64,000 nucleotides of DNA from Tetrahymena elliotti 4EA. Taxonomy: Eukaryota > Ciliophora > Oligohymenophorea > Hymenostomatida > Tetrahymenidae. Shown one piece after another: positions 1 through 12,976 of the stretch. The notes beneath the pieces are model-generated. The model made no database searches. It saw only the letters and a list, made by a program, of their open reading frames with translations, and was not told where the DNA came from. The translations under genes and the position numbers were made by a program. The stretch lies in contig JH720294.1 of NCBI GenBank assembly GCA_000231825.2, forward strand, positions 567,158 to 631,157, read 5' to 3'. Within the stretch, counting starts at the first letter, position 1; each line of letters begins with the position of its first letter.

Positions 1-1924
1 CATAATTTCTTACACTCATTTTGATTTTATTCAAAAATATTTATACTATCAGTCCATAAGGCTATATTTACCTTGATAAGATTATTTTGTTACTATTTAT
101 TTTTAATGGAGATTTTTCAATATTAAACTTTCAAATAATTTCTTCTATTATGAGCTTTTTGAGTATTTTGATTTATACAAATGTATGTAATTTATTTGAA
201 GAAGAGAAAAATAATAAATAAACAAAGGCAAAAGTATTTTGATCAATTATCTTTAGAGATTACAGTTTGTGCTTAATGATTTATTTGAAGTTATAAAATT
301 CACCAAATTTCAAAATTCCTCAAAATTAAAATGTCCTATGAGAATAGTTTCATAGACTTAATTTATTTTCTTTAATATTTTTTGTTTACACTTTGAGATT
401 ATGATGATTTTGGTTTTGAAAAACCATAATTCTTTTTGACAAAAAATCATCAATTTTCCTTTGGACTTTTATAATTATATGACTGTAATCAAAAAAGAAA
501 AGCTTTTCTTGATTTTCTTTTAGAAAGTTAATTTAATTTTTTGGAAAATAATTAAAAATTAATCAGTATTTTTCTATTTTTACTCATAATTTTTTTTTCC
601 CTCAAAACCAATTCAACTTTTTGAATCACCAAATCTTGTGAAATAATCTCTGAATTATTTTAGCTTGAATGATCAAAAAATAATTGATTACAATCAATAA
701 AAAATAATAATTTTTTCATTTTAAAAAATGAACTATTACTTTTTTATCAGAATTCAAGTGATACAAAAATACTCCTCAGTTAATTTTTTGGATAAATTTA
801 ACATTTCAAATTATTTTTTTTATTCTCTCTTATGTGAAAGTAACTAAAATTATGAAGACTATAAATTAAATAATCTTCTTCTAATTATACAACAAAACTC
901 ATGTCTATTAGATTTAAATACATATTTTTCCTTTTCGGATTATATTTTTAAAATTTGTAACCATAATCAATTTTCCTTTTAAATTTTGTTTAATCTGGTA
1001 GAAAAAATAGAAGAAAATATAATTAGTTTCTAAATAGATTTTTCAAATTATCACTAACTTCTATCTTGAGAATATATTTTTTAAATCAAAAGATAAATAA
1101 TAATTGACCATTCAAAGTGTAAATTTCTTTATCAATTTTTTTTTAGAAATTTTGCATTAATTTTTGGTGATTTTTTTCAATTATATTGTTGTTTATTGGG
1201 GCCATTTTTCCTTTTTTTAATTTAGAAAATGATTAATGTTCTGTATTAAACTACTTAATGGAATCAAAAATGGAAAATAGAAATTAATCTTTAAATAATA
1301 AAATATGATAAATATACTTATAAATATTTTCAAAATGAAAATAAAAACTTTATTCTTATTTTGTTTAAAATAAACTATAAAATTAATAATAATAAAACAA
1401 ACTAACATAACATTCACAATTATCTAATACTTTCAAGATTTTAAAAAAATATAAATTCATTAATTATTCATTTAAGATCAATTATCCTTTCAAAAAAGTA
1501 AATCTGAAATAATTACTTAAGCTGTTATTACTTACTTATCTTCATTTGGCTTTTTATCAAATTTGATTTTACGAATATTTTTATTAATTATCAATAATGA
1601 GAATTTGAATAAACTCCAAATTATCATAATAAAATCCAAAAAATATATTTTCATTTATTCAAAAAGCATTTTAAATTAATTTACCTCAAATAAAAAAAAT
1701 ATGTTAAATTTTCTTATAAAAGAAATTGTATAAATAACTAAAGGTTATATCTACTGTTTAAGAGACTGATAATCAAAATTATAAAATTTTTTAAGATAAG
1801 ATTCATATAAAAATAATTTAAATTGGTTTAAATATGTAACTTTTTAAACTTTTAGAGCATATAAATAACTGAAAGAATAAAAATCAAAAAGGATTTAATA
1901 AAAGAGGCTAATTTATTATCTAAG
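1..1924. other. AT-rich stretch without a supported gene
   Basis: This stretch lies downstream of the stop of the PAS-domain membrane gene. It is very A+T-rich with long T and A runs. One 66-codon open frame on the minus strand (1217-1417) is made almost only of Phe, Ile, Leu, Asn and Lys and shows no family resemblance, so I treat it as chance. I saw no RNA gene, repeat array or conserved motif. Confidence 0.5.
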
Positions 1925-4900
1925 TCACCCTGATTAATAATTATTATATAAATCATATTTTAAATAAATAAGTCTTAGGCTAGTGCTGAAAGTTCTTTCA
2001 AATGTTATAGTTTGAATAGGAAGTAAAAATAAGGATTACTTCAATAGATAGAATTATTTTTTAATCTTTAGTTAGATAAATATCATTATCATTAGATTTG
2101 CAGCAATTTAAAATATGCCAAAAATTAAAATTATTGTTAGTAAGTAATTCCATGAAGAACCACACAAATCTTCTATACCTTTGAATAGTAACTCGCTTGC
2201 ATAATTTAATACTCTAGAACAAAATAGACTGATTTCGAATAGCTATAGTCTTTGAGTTGAGAGTTTTTAGAAATTCGTATGGTCTCTACCAGTCTAAAAT
2301 TATAAATAAAAAATTAAAGGTGGTTTCAAATTATTAAATTACTTTTATGTCATTTATAAATTTAATTAATGAAGCAGATAAACCTTATTTTAAGATACCT
2401 CCACTTGCATTGTTGCAAACAGTTAAGGTAATCCCATCTAAATGCATTATTTAACTGCAGAGATCATTTGAATTTGCGGCATTTAAAAAATTAATAAACT
2501 CTTTATTTTTAAAAGGACCCAAGTCATTAATTTGTATAATTTAATAAGTAATAAAAGACCTAAATAAATCAATTTTCTCATCAAATTCATTTCTCATAAT
2601 TATAGTGTCATTTACATTAAAATAACCAAACCAGAATATATTTATAGCATTAGCCAAGTCCCTATAGCCAGACAATCTTGAAGCTAAATTCGAAGAATCT
2701 TAGAAATAAGAAAATTTTTGAGCATTTGTGATGTAATTATCAATAAAATTTTTTTAGATATAAGAAATAGAAATTGCATTGCCAATTATTACACCTAAAT
2801 TTATTTAAAGTAAAAAAATTATGCAAAATGTCTGATCTTATTTATTAAATCTTAAACTAATTACCTAAATAAAGGACAAAAGATAAAACTAATAATCTTA
2901 CAGAATAAAATTATGGGATAGGGATTTCTATTTTATTTGAATAAGTCATACCCTTTTTAGACTTAAATTTACTTTTCATCTTTTCTTTTGTTTATTCTTG
3001 AATATATAAATTCTCATCGTACTAATAAAGATTGAAATGATAATCTGAAAAAGGGTCAATGCTTGAACCTTAACTAATTTAATTTAGCTTTTCCTTAGTA
3101 GTTTACAGTTCTTAGTTAATCCATATTGCATCATTAAAATGGAATAAGTTAAAAATACTTTTCTTGATCACTTAAAATTTAACAAAATACACAAAAGAGC
3201 ATATTATCAACAATGAAAGTATGATAGAAGAAATAACTAAGTATAAATTCACATTTTTTAAGGTTTGGTTAGAAATTTTTTAAAGAACTTAAATCAAATT
3301 TTAGCTAAGCTCACTAAAAGTGTTAGTTATTTTCAGAATGTTCATCTACAAAAAAGAATAATCCTAATTTTAAAATAAACATAATTTAATGCTTCTTATT
3401 TTTTAAATTACATAATAATAGCCTTTGTTATCCAAATAATTATTTTCCCAATCATAGTGTTTTAAGAAATTGAATGTTTTTAACATTTAAACAACAATAA
3501 ATCTATTATTTTTTAAAAGAATATATTAATAAATATTTTTTAAGAAATGTTTTGGCTGAGTAAATTTTTCTAAAAAAAAGACGAAATAAATAAATAAATT
3601 ATTTTTTATTCTTACTGCAAAATTTAAATTATTATTCATGTTAAAAAAAATTTTTTAATTTTTACAGAATTTTTACAATACCAGAAACAGAAAGATGAAA
3701 ATACAATTGAAATGAGAGGCGATATCAGATAATTTACAAAGCCTTGAAATCACCTGATCAATCAAATAATAAGAAAAAAAAAGAATGTCAATAGAATATA
3801 AATAACTAATTAAATTCTAATCAAAAAATGAAATGGATGCTGAACTTAGGGAAGAAAATGATTTTATATAATAATAATATAGAAACAAAGGCTAACAATT
3901 TCTAAAGTAATAACAACAATTTTAAATAAAACAACCATTAGCTTGTGTAAAATGGAAGAAGAAGAAGAAGATAAATTACAACTGTAGTAAATTTTAAATT
4001 TATTTAATAAACTTATGTTTTAAATTTTACCTATTTGTAGAGTTAAAATTTGTGTACCCATAATTACCATCATTTTCTCTAAACTCTTATACTTAACCTA
4101 AAAATTTTATAAAATCTAGCTATGCATTATCAATAGATTGCTCAAATTCTTATAATCTGCTAAAAGTATAATTTATATTAGATCTAATAAGATAAAAGTA
4201 ATCTTAATAAAAATCAAGTTAAGCTTAAGGTAATCTATCAAGTTAACCAAGGAATAAGTCCTCCATATTCATAAATCCTTTCCAAACAGCTCCAAATCCT
4301 TCATCAACTGGACCTAAAAATTAGCTTTATATTTGCATCAAATCTAGTTTGTCCTACAAGTCAAAAATGGCTTCTCTTATATAAAAAGAAAGACCAAATA
4401 CTGAGATAATAGAGAGTATAATTTAAATAACATTAGTTAATTAGAGTATTTTTAAAGAATGAGGAAGTTTCTCATTTTATGTAAACTAATGCATACTTTT
4501 GTAATTGCTAAAATACATATATTTACCTTTTACATTTGAACTTGTATTATTATGATTTATTCTTTTCATGTATTCTCTTTCAAATTACTCTTAAGATACT
4601 AAACCTGTTTAAACTGTTTTTATTCTTTTGTTAGAGCTTTATATTTTTTTAAAAACTTCTTAATGTTCATTTTCTAATTAATAGCTTTCGCTTTTTTTTT
4701 ATTCTTTAAGTATTCTGTTTGATTCTAACTATTCATTTAAATCATGATTCAAATTCATGTTGATATTGTAGCTTGCTTATTATTGTTCAAAATTTTTTAT
4801 TAAATTGTAATAATTTTAATCCTAAATAACTGAGAATGAATCAACAGGATGATTCATTCTAGAATACATTCGTTGATCATCGTTTTTATATAATTGGCTG

Positions 4901-7900
4901 ATTTAATTAAAGTTACTTACTTAATTATTGTTAGAGTTTTGGGTATTAGGAGGAGTAAATATTTGTATTTATTTACTTAATTATTTACCACTACTCTCCT
5001 ACCTAATAATGATAGGATTTGTTGACTGATCTTCTATACCTTTAAAATCATTCAAAAAAGTAAAAGAATTTACACTCTGATTATTTTAATCAAAACTGAA
5101 TCCAGAACGAGAAGAGTTCATATTCGAATTTTTCCTATTGGCTACTCTTTTAAATTCTTTATTTTTATTTTCTGGACTCATAAAGCTATCTTTATGTTGA
5201 ATTGTTCTTTCACCTTTATGTAAAGAAATATTTCTAATATTTTATTAAAATAATTGATGAATTACTAAAATCAAATAGCTACAAATGAGAGTTTTATCTT
5301 TAAGTTAATATATCTCTTTTAATCTCTGGTGGTAGTGAAATTTCTGTATTTGATTTTTAATCACTTGCCTTTCTTTCTATTTTTTATTTATGGATTCCTC
5401 CCTAAAAAAACTTTTACTTGTAAATATTTTATGCATTTTCCAATGCTCCTATTCTACTATATTACTCTTAAAGATCCTTTAAATTCTCGTTTTATTCAAG
5501 CATGCTTTTATAAACTTCATCGCCTTCCTCTTCTTCTGAGATAATTTCTAGATTATCTTTGCTGAATATGTAATCTTAAGTATTTGAAAACAAATTTTCT
5601 AAACCATCAGCTCCTGCTTGTTAGCTTCCCTTACAAAAGTTTTTGCCTTCCTTAACTGTATACTCACTGTTTTTCTTAATTAAAATTATTAAATGTAAGA
5701 GAACTTCTAAAAATATAATTTACCTAATTTTTTATATTTTCTATTTCAACTACATAGTAAAAAATTGGCTTTTACTATGAGTTAAATACCTATTACTTGA
5801 TAGTAATATTACCATTATAATATAATATTTAATCTTATTTTTTTTGTCTTTGTTTTACTATTTCTATAGGTTACTAATTCCATTTATATTCTTAACTTTT
5901 TTTCTTATCATTTTCAAAACTTTCAAAAGATTTTAGATACATTTCAAGGTTTGGAAATATATCAGTCCAACTCATGCTATACCAAAAAGACTTTTCAAAA
6001 TGCTTATCTTCTTAGTCCTATTGTTAAAAAAAAATTAAAAAAAACTCTACAAATAATTAATTTTTTACTTGGTTAATATGAAATTTAGCAAAGATATTAG
6101 AAGAAACTGATTCAAGAAAACCTTCATTATTGAAAAATAAATAGACAGGTGAATAATTTTTAACTTTTTTAACAAAAGCAACCAACCTTAAATCCTAAGT
6201 ATATGTCATATCTATATCAAAAAACATCTTTATAGGATCTGAATAATTATCTAAATTTTTCATTAGGAGTACATTTAATTACCTAAAACTCTTTGATTTT
6301 CCTGTTAAAAAGAATTCTTTAATTAGAGTATCATGAATTTCAGAAACTGGAGAAGGAATTAGCTTAGAAAGTAATTTTATATTTTGAAGTTTTATTTAAT
6401 CAATTCCCAAAACATAAGAAGTATTCGAATAGCTATTGATAATTGCTTTATTTTACCCAAAATCTATATAAAATCTGCACACTTTATCATTTTTAATGTC
6501 AATATTATATTATTTATTAACCCTATTTGTATGTAATAAAAGAAATATTAGAATTTTGTACTATTAAATAGCATTTGTATATTTTTCAAATGTGTAATAA
6601 AATCTTCAATTTTTTTTTTAATTGAAATGTTTACTTATAGAGAATACTTATTAAAGTTGTGTTTTAAATATTAGCATAATCAAAAATTATTTAAGTAAAA
6701 TTTCTAAATGTAATAAAGAAAAAGAATTTGGGCTATTAAAATAGTTATTAAAATAATATTTGTTGGTAAATGATATATGAAAATTAAGTGCTTTAGGATG
6801 AATATTTCAAAAAATAGCAATTTTAATATTATAAAATTAATATTCAATTTAAAAATCTTTTTCAATTAAAATTTTTATTCATAAAAATTGAAAAGAGTCA
6901 AGAAAATTTATTTTAATCATTTTATTCATTTCTTAAAAAAAATTTATTTTAGCTAAATTGTTGATTAGTATTTTTTAAATTAACAAATTTAGTAAAAAAT
7001 GATATTTTATTTGAAAAAAAGATATCATTAATTTATACCTAATTTCTAAAGGATCATCAGCATAAACAGACTTACTACAAATGTAGGCTCCGTATAAATC
7101 GTTTTTGACTTCTGCTAGAAAGAAACAAATAAGTCTAACAGTTGGTAAACTATTATCTTCTTTCCATAAATTTCGAACAATTTTTTCAAGTGAGCTAATT
7201 TAGTTAGTCATGGAATAAAGAGCTATTAAGTAACTATCTTTTCGGGATTATAGTTTATTGTTGATAATAGCTTCGTACAAAATTATTTTTTTTTAGAATA
7301 TTTACTTTACACAGTTTTTAATTTTTTCTTAATCTTCAGTAATTCTGAAAACTTTTTAAACATACAACTTAGTATCATATTGTTAAGAAGTCAAAGAATC
7401 TTATAAATGCTTCATATAATTAAAAGTTATATTATTTTTTATAGTAAGTGCATATGCCTTTAAATAATAAGATAATTTATTTGTCTTTCTAATTTATTTC
7501 ACTTCCAAAAAATCAAAAATCATTTGCATAGCTTTAGCTTCATAACCCAATTAACCTATCAAATCAATAAATTTCAATACTATTATTTGCTACTTGCTAT
7601 TTTTGTTGTATTTTAGCTATTAAACAACTTTTTCTGCTTCTTAAACCAAAAAGTTTACAAAAAAATTATAAACTACAGAAATATTATATTTTTCATTTAT
7701 TTATTCTTCTTCCTTCTAAAATGAAATAACATCTTCCTACTATTAGCAGAAGCAATCAAGCGATTTGCAATTATTCTTATGATAAGATAAAAAACTTACT
7801 ATCATCATTTTTTATTCTTACCATAGAAGCAAATCTTTATACTCAGCTCCAAAAAACTAAATAAATTTTATTCTGTTATTGATAAAATTTTCTTTTTTTC

Positions 7901-9976
7901 CTTTTTTCTTGAAAGCATCAAGTATTCTTTTTGCAATAAATTACTTTGGAATTTAATAACAATGTCTAATTACTAACAAGCATATTATCAAAAGAATAAG
8001 GTTACCCCCTTTATTTCCTATTAAAAAATTTAATAGAAATTTGTAATTTTGTGATAAAGAAAATTTTAGATTAACTTGAAATATATTAAGAATAAATAGA
8101 AAAAATATGTGTTATTTACTGAATGAAAATAGAGTAACAAATTGGAATATCTAAAATTGTGTGGTTGAATTTAGGTAGAATATAAAGAAAAAAATTATTT
8201 AAGACTTGAAAAATTTTGAAACAAGTTAGTTGCATTTTTTATTAAATAAAGTATTTTATTACAAACAAAACTAAATTTAAGCTTTTAAAAAGTTTTTTTA
8301 GAATAGATTTTCAAAATTTTCAAATTCATCATAAAATTATTTGTAAGTTTTGGATTTCGTGTTTTGTTATTGATGGTAACAAAAGCAATGTCTTGGTTTA
8401 TTATGTGTAAGAAATTAATTTAAGAAAAATTCATAAAATCAGATTGATCAGAGAAACAAAATTTTTAGTACTAGCTGATTCATTAAGATATATTAATTAA
8501 TTATAAAAGAAATTAAAAATACCTAAAATTTCGGTTTTAACTGTTATCAAATGCACAATAACTGAAAGAAAAGAATATGCCAAAAAGACTACATTTGCTA
8601 CATATATTCGCATGTTAGTGTAAGCCAAATTATACAATCCATTGGTTGATAGTAAAATCAAATAACTTATAACAATTCCTAATTGTATATTTTGAACTTC
8701 TGATGAATTTTAAATTTTAGGTGAATAGCAAAACATAAAGGTAGAAACTTGTTTTAACAATAAGCATAAAGATTCTATAAATAAAGAGCTACTATTTTTA
8801 GTCAGACCTGTATTTCCTACCATAGATGATTCATTCAAAATAAAATTAAAAATCCAGCTAATAGTCAAAACTAGAATAATATTAGTTATTCCTATGACTT
8901 AAGTAGAGATGTATGAGTTCTTCAGAAAATCATTCTTTTTTAAATTAAAATAAAAGAATAAATGTTTATTTTACAATTTCTTCTGAATAAATTTAATAAT
9001 TGTATTTGTATTTTTAACTTTAAAAAAACATTAAAATTTTAGGTCTGATTTTTATTACAGAATAAGTAACGTGATATTTACCTGTGTATTAGAAATACCT
9101 AAGCCATTTTAATCCGAGAATTCATCAAATGAAGAAATACAGATTAATTATAGAGATGGAATCAGTAAAATGTGATTGTAAACTTAGTAAATAAAGCTAA
9201 GATATTTTTGAGTAGCTCTAATGAACTTATTTTCTTAATTTATGAACTATTTACATTTAATTATCTCTACTACAATAGAAACTATAATACTCATAATGAA
9301 GATGAAAAAAATTATTTAGATCACAAGTTAGTTTCTATAAAATTAAGAGGTCTCATTTTTTTATTCATTGATTTAATTTGATGATATATTTTATTTGTTC
9401 TATAATTTCTATGTATTATTTTCATTGAACCCAAATTATTCTTTACTAAACTGCTTAAAATAGTCATCACTAAAATCTTCTTTTATAATTCTGGTTTATT
9501 TTTGTGAATTTTTATTATTTTCTATTTGCTATTTCTAATTTAAAAAAATATTTTAAGAATTTATTAAACACTTATAATTTATTCAATATTAAAGATCTTT
9601 TTTTAAAATGAATCCTAATAAACTAAATTTTTACATATTAAGAGCTATCATAATAGGTAGAAATCTATTCAAATAGATAGAATTATGGATTAAGCATATA
9701 ATAAGGAACTTAATAGAGTTTATCGAAAGATAATTTTTTGTCTTGTATTAGGAGAAAAGATGTGTGAGTATACATAAATGAATATGTAGACATTTAATTA
9801 ATTGAAAGCATGGCAATAAATATGCAAATGTAGTCAAATTTTGCTTGATTAAATATCTATTTAAAATAATAGGATGGCTAGATAAAAGCATAAACTACTA
9901 ATGTAAAGAAATTGATTTATTTTTCTTTCTAAGTTTCTTTCAACTCTTTCTTATTTCCTATATCTTATTTATTCAT
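1925..9976 (-). CDS. Large multi-pass membrane protein with a PAS domain (tmcB-like family)
   Basis: Read with TAA/TAG as Gln, many exons join into one large protein, stop TGA at 1925-1927. The N-terminal half has several hydrophobic helices, for example SIIVSIVVEII near 9300 and ITNIILVLTISWIFNFIL near 8870. A helical cytosolic region follows (around 7020-7800, with LPTVRLICFFLAEVKNDLYG). Then comes a PAS-like segment at 6290-6480 (SYVLGIDQ then LLSKLIPSPVSEIHDTLI). Next is a charged, Ser/Asn-rich linker (4580-5690). The C-terminal part alternates membrane helices with ectodomain-like stretches (FLGPVDEGFGAVWKGFMN, TVCNNASGG) and ends LRLIYLKYDLYNNYQSG. Introns are short, for example about 50 bp near 2300 ending TTTTAG. 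This order matches the expanded ciliate tmcB-like/PAS membrane family, where a sensory or signalling role is only inferred. The start at 9976 is the first ATG of an open frame joined by an uncertain intron near 9550, so the N-terminus is tentative. Confidence 0.72.
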
Positions 9977-10374
9977 TTTTTGTTTACTATTTTGTTTTTT
10001 TCTTTAAATCCAATTAATTATTACTGTTTATAATTATCAAACCAATAAACTACTGCTCATGATTTTTACCAATAAATTATTTATGTGCACGCATTTAATA
10101 CTTCATTATTATTAATCATACAAATAAAATAAAAATCTCCTTAAGTATTTAAGAAATCTAATAGCTTTAGTGATTTAATAAATAATTTATGCTTTTTACA
10201 ATTCTTCTTTTTATTTCAAAATAAATTATAGTCTTAAACAAATCATTACATTGAACTAAAATTTATGTAGATAAATATATTTATATTCAAATATAAATTT
10301 TATATTATTACTGAAGAAAAAGAATATTATATATCTCTTTTATTTCACAAAGATTATCTTACTCTCACAAGTCT

Positions 10375-12705
10375 TGGTGTTCGGTAAATTAGACTTTTGG
10401 GTTTGAATGACGGGCTTTTAGTATTCTAGAATCTTTATTAATTTTTATTAAATAAAAGAATATAAAAAGACTTAAAAATAATTTTGTTACCTTATGTCTA
10501 AGTAAAGACAAATAAGACTTTGGCATCTCCTAATTTCTTAAGAAACAAGTATTTTATCAGTATAATCCAGGTGATTTAAGCTTTAAATTTAAGTAAATTA
10601 AAAAATTAAAAACAAATAAATAGACTATTAATACCTTAATATAAGAGTAAGCTCTAATAAATTTAAGCATCTACTTAGTGTTCCTTTGAAAAACTTTGAA
10701 AAATTAGAATTTAAAACATTTTCCCTAATTTTTAATTAAAATATTGTTTTATAATGTTTTTTAACTTAATTTTAAGTTTAGGAATTTTATTAGATTTATT
10801 TTCTCCTTAAATCCATTTATTTAATTTATAAGAGGGGGTTTTTATCAAAATATTTATTTAATTTTAAATTATTTAGAATTATAAAATAACAATAGATTAT
10901 TTTATTACTTTTTAAATATATTTGATCCCCCTCATAAATGAGATATTTTCATATTATAATTAATTTTTAATTAATTATGATTTTTTTGTTTTTTAAATAT
11001 TATATAATATTTGTTTATAATGCAAAAAACAAGCATAAAAAATGTATTACTGTAAGTACAAGCTTATTTTATTCAGATTCATACATTTGGAGATATCTAT
11101 CATTAATTGCCCTACTTAAGATGAATCTAAACTAGCATTACTTTAAGATTTATTAAATAAATATTTGTTAGAAAATATTTAATTATTTATACCCTAAATG
11201 CAAGTTAAGCTCAGATAACTTATTTAAATAAGGAATAAAATAATAAATCAATTTCAGGTTTTTAGCTAAATTTGTCTAACTAAATTAATGTTCATAATAA
11301 TAAATAATTAATATAAAAAAGAAATAAATAATTTACACCAAACCTAAAGTAAGCTGTGTAATTTCTTAGCAATTTTGTATATCACTGAAGACATTGAAGA
11401 ATTCTTGTTCACTTACATTCTTGAATTGGCTTCATATTTTAAATTAGATTTTTTTTTAAGATTAAATATTTACTTTAGGGTTAAAGATAAACTTCTTAGA
11501 TTTTTTAAGTTAGAAAATTTAATCTATTCTGATTTGCAGATTTTTCCTTTAGCATTTTACCTTATGTTAGATTTAAAAATTAACATAAACTTAATTTATA
11601 AATAATATTAATTACCCAAGGTTCAAATTCAATGTATGCAGTTGGTCTAACTCTGTCACTCTCTAAATCAATAAACTAAAATCAGTTATTCGATTAGAAC
11701 TATCAAATAAAGATAAATTAAAAATAGGTTTTATAATTTGTAGAGAGCAATTTTTAATTGAGTTAATATTTTATTATTTAATTTTTTTGGGCAAAAATAT
11801 TTACCTCAAATTAAGTTAGAGTTATTATAAATTTTTGAGAGAAATCAAATTTTCATAAATAATTTTAATTTTTTAATCATTAATGCAGCAGTAACTATTG
11901 TTATAAATAAATACAAATTAAATAAATTAAAAATTAATAACAAATATATTTACCTAAAATCTAATTTTAAGGTTGTTAAGTTCATAAAATTTCTTAGTTA
12001 ATTTAGACAGTAAGAGAATTCTTACTCGTTCAAGATTAAGTGTTTATTTTCTTTAGATCCTATTAATCTAATATAATCATAAAAAATATTTTTATTATAT
12101 AATATAAATACCTGTTTCCTTAGTTTATAGTTTAAACTAATGATTAATATTCTAAATCTATCTACTTATTAATAAATAACTTAAAATTAATTTGAAATTT
12201 ATAAATTTTATACATTATCAACTAGAGAATATAACACCCACCATTAATTGTTACCCCAAAGTAACCATAAGGTTACTTTGGGGTAACAATTAATGGTGGG
12301 TGTTATATTCTCTTCAACTAATTTAAATTCAAAATCTTTAAAAACTTCTAAAAGTTGTGTATCTGATTGGTCTTTTTCTTCCATAATTATTAGGGAATAA
12401 TCATCTTAATTTTTATGAGAATCTGTTTTTCCTAAAACTAATACTTAATAATCTGATTATTATTCATTTGATAACTAATTGTATTATTAGTAACTTATCT
12501 CCATTATGTTTAAAATATTTCGTTTCTTATTTTATTCATCGAATGCTGAGAGTAAAAATTTGTGCTTTTGACTTCCTAAAAGGTTAACACTAGAGTAATG
12601 CTAACAACTATTTTGCAAAAATTAAAAAATTTATACAACTAAACCTTCATTATTGAATATATTTAAGTCAATTAGCTTTCTTTGTATTTCCATTAAATCA
12701 CTCAT
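10375..12705 (-). CDS. Leucine-rich-repeat protein with a palindromic insertion
   Basis: The start ATG at 12705 opens a frame beginning MSDLMEIQRKLIDLNIF. After a Gln/Asn-rich N-terminal part, short exons split by GTAA...TAG introns each carry one repeat of the ciliate cysteine-containing LRR type: LHTLNLNLG, CQEITQLTLGLG, CMNLNKISLYL, CLNLLELTLIL and CQSLICLYLDI. The protein ends RILKARHSNPKVQFTEHQDL at a TGA at 10375-10377. LRRs bind other proteins; no catalytic domain is visible, so the partner is unknown. Two oddities: a perfect 90-bp palindrome sits inside the exon at 12224-12313 and keeps the frame, and near 11400-11470 two frames look coding, so an unrecognised intron or a frameshift is possible there. 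The gene lies about 270 bp downstream of paralogue A and is read in the same direction. Confidence 0.68.
10826..10940. repeat. Inverted pair of G5 tracts inside an LRR intron
   Basis: On the + strand, TTATAAGAGGGGGTTTT at about 10826 is answered by an inverted GATCCCCCTCATAA ending at about 10937. Roughly 85 bp of almost pure A+T lie between them. The pair falls between two LRR exons. It could be a decayed small inverted-repeat element, or the polypurine type of boundary known to flank some Tetrahymena eliminated sequences. The match is imperfect. Confidence 0.4.
12224..12313. mobile_element. 90-bp perfect palindrome with 6-bp target duplication (MITE-like)
   Basis: The left arm, 12224-12266 (AGAGAATATAACACCCACCA...), and the right arm, 12271-12313, are exact reverse complements over 43 bp, separated by the 4-base loop ATAA. 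TCAACT occurs directly before (12218-12223) and directly after (12314-12319), as expected of a target-site duplication. The arms are clearly richer in G+C than their surroundings. The 96 bp added (90 plus 6) is divisible by three, and the reading frame of the LRR gene passes through without a TGA. The element family is not recognised. Confidence 0.75.
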
Positions 12706-12976
12706 TTTTTTTTTCCAGTATAATTTTATTGAAGAAAGAGCTTTAATTTTTTAAAATAGAAAGCCAAAAGTAATTAACACTAAACTTTTAAAAAAGCATT
12801 TCTTTCTAGAAAAATTTAATTAAATTCCTGCTAAATATAAATTTGAATATCTAAATATTATTTAAATAAGATAACTTGTTTAAAAATTTAAATTTATACA
12901 AATAAAATAAAAATAATATTAATTTTATGGAAAATATTATTTTAAATAGTTATTTTATGTATTTGATTTTAAATTA

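Noticed and set aside
3788..4400. Plus-strand open frame starting MSIEYKQLIKF with coiled-coil-like composition
   Set aside because: The minus strand of the same DNA encodes a clear membrane helix (KIVVITLEIVSLCFYII) and the ectodomain exon FLGPVDEGFGAVWKGFMN, with proper introns. The plus frame is its shadow.
9600..9925. Two plus-strand frames (MNPNKLNFYIL... and MDQAYNKELNRVYRKI...)
   Set aside because: A longer minus-strand frame with its own ATG at 9976 covers both and lies directly upstream of, and in line with, the PAS membrane gene. The choice is not certain.
10376..10440. Less AT-rich patch resembling a tRNA T-arm (GGGTTTGAATGACGGGC)
   Set aside because: No acceptor or anticodon stems can be folded around it. 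On the minus strand it is the last LRR exon ending FTEHQDL and TGA.
12260..12285. CCCCAA near the palindrome centre as a telomeric repeat
   Set aside because: Only one unit per arm is present; Tetrahymena telomeres are long tandem arrays.
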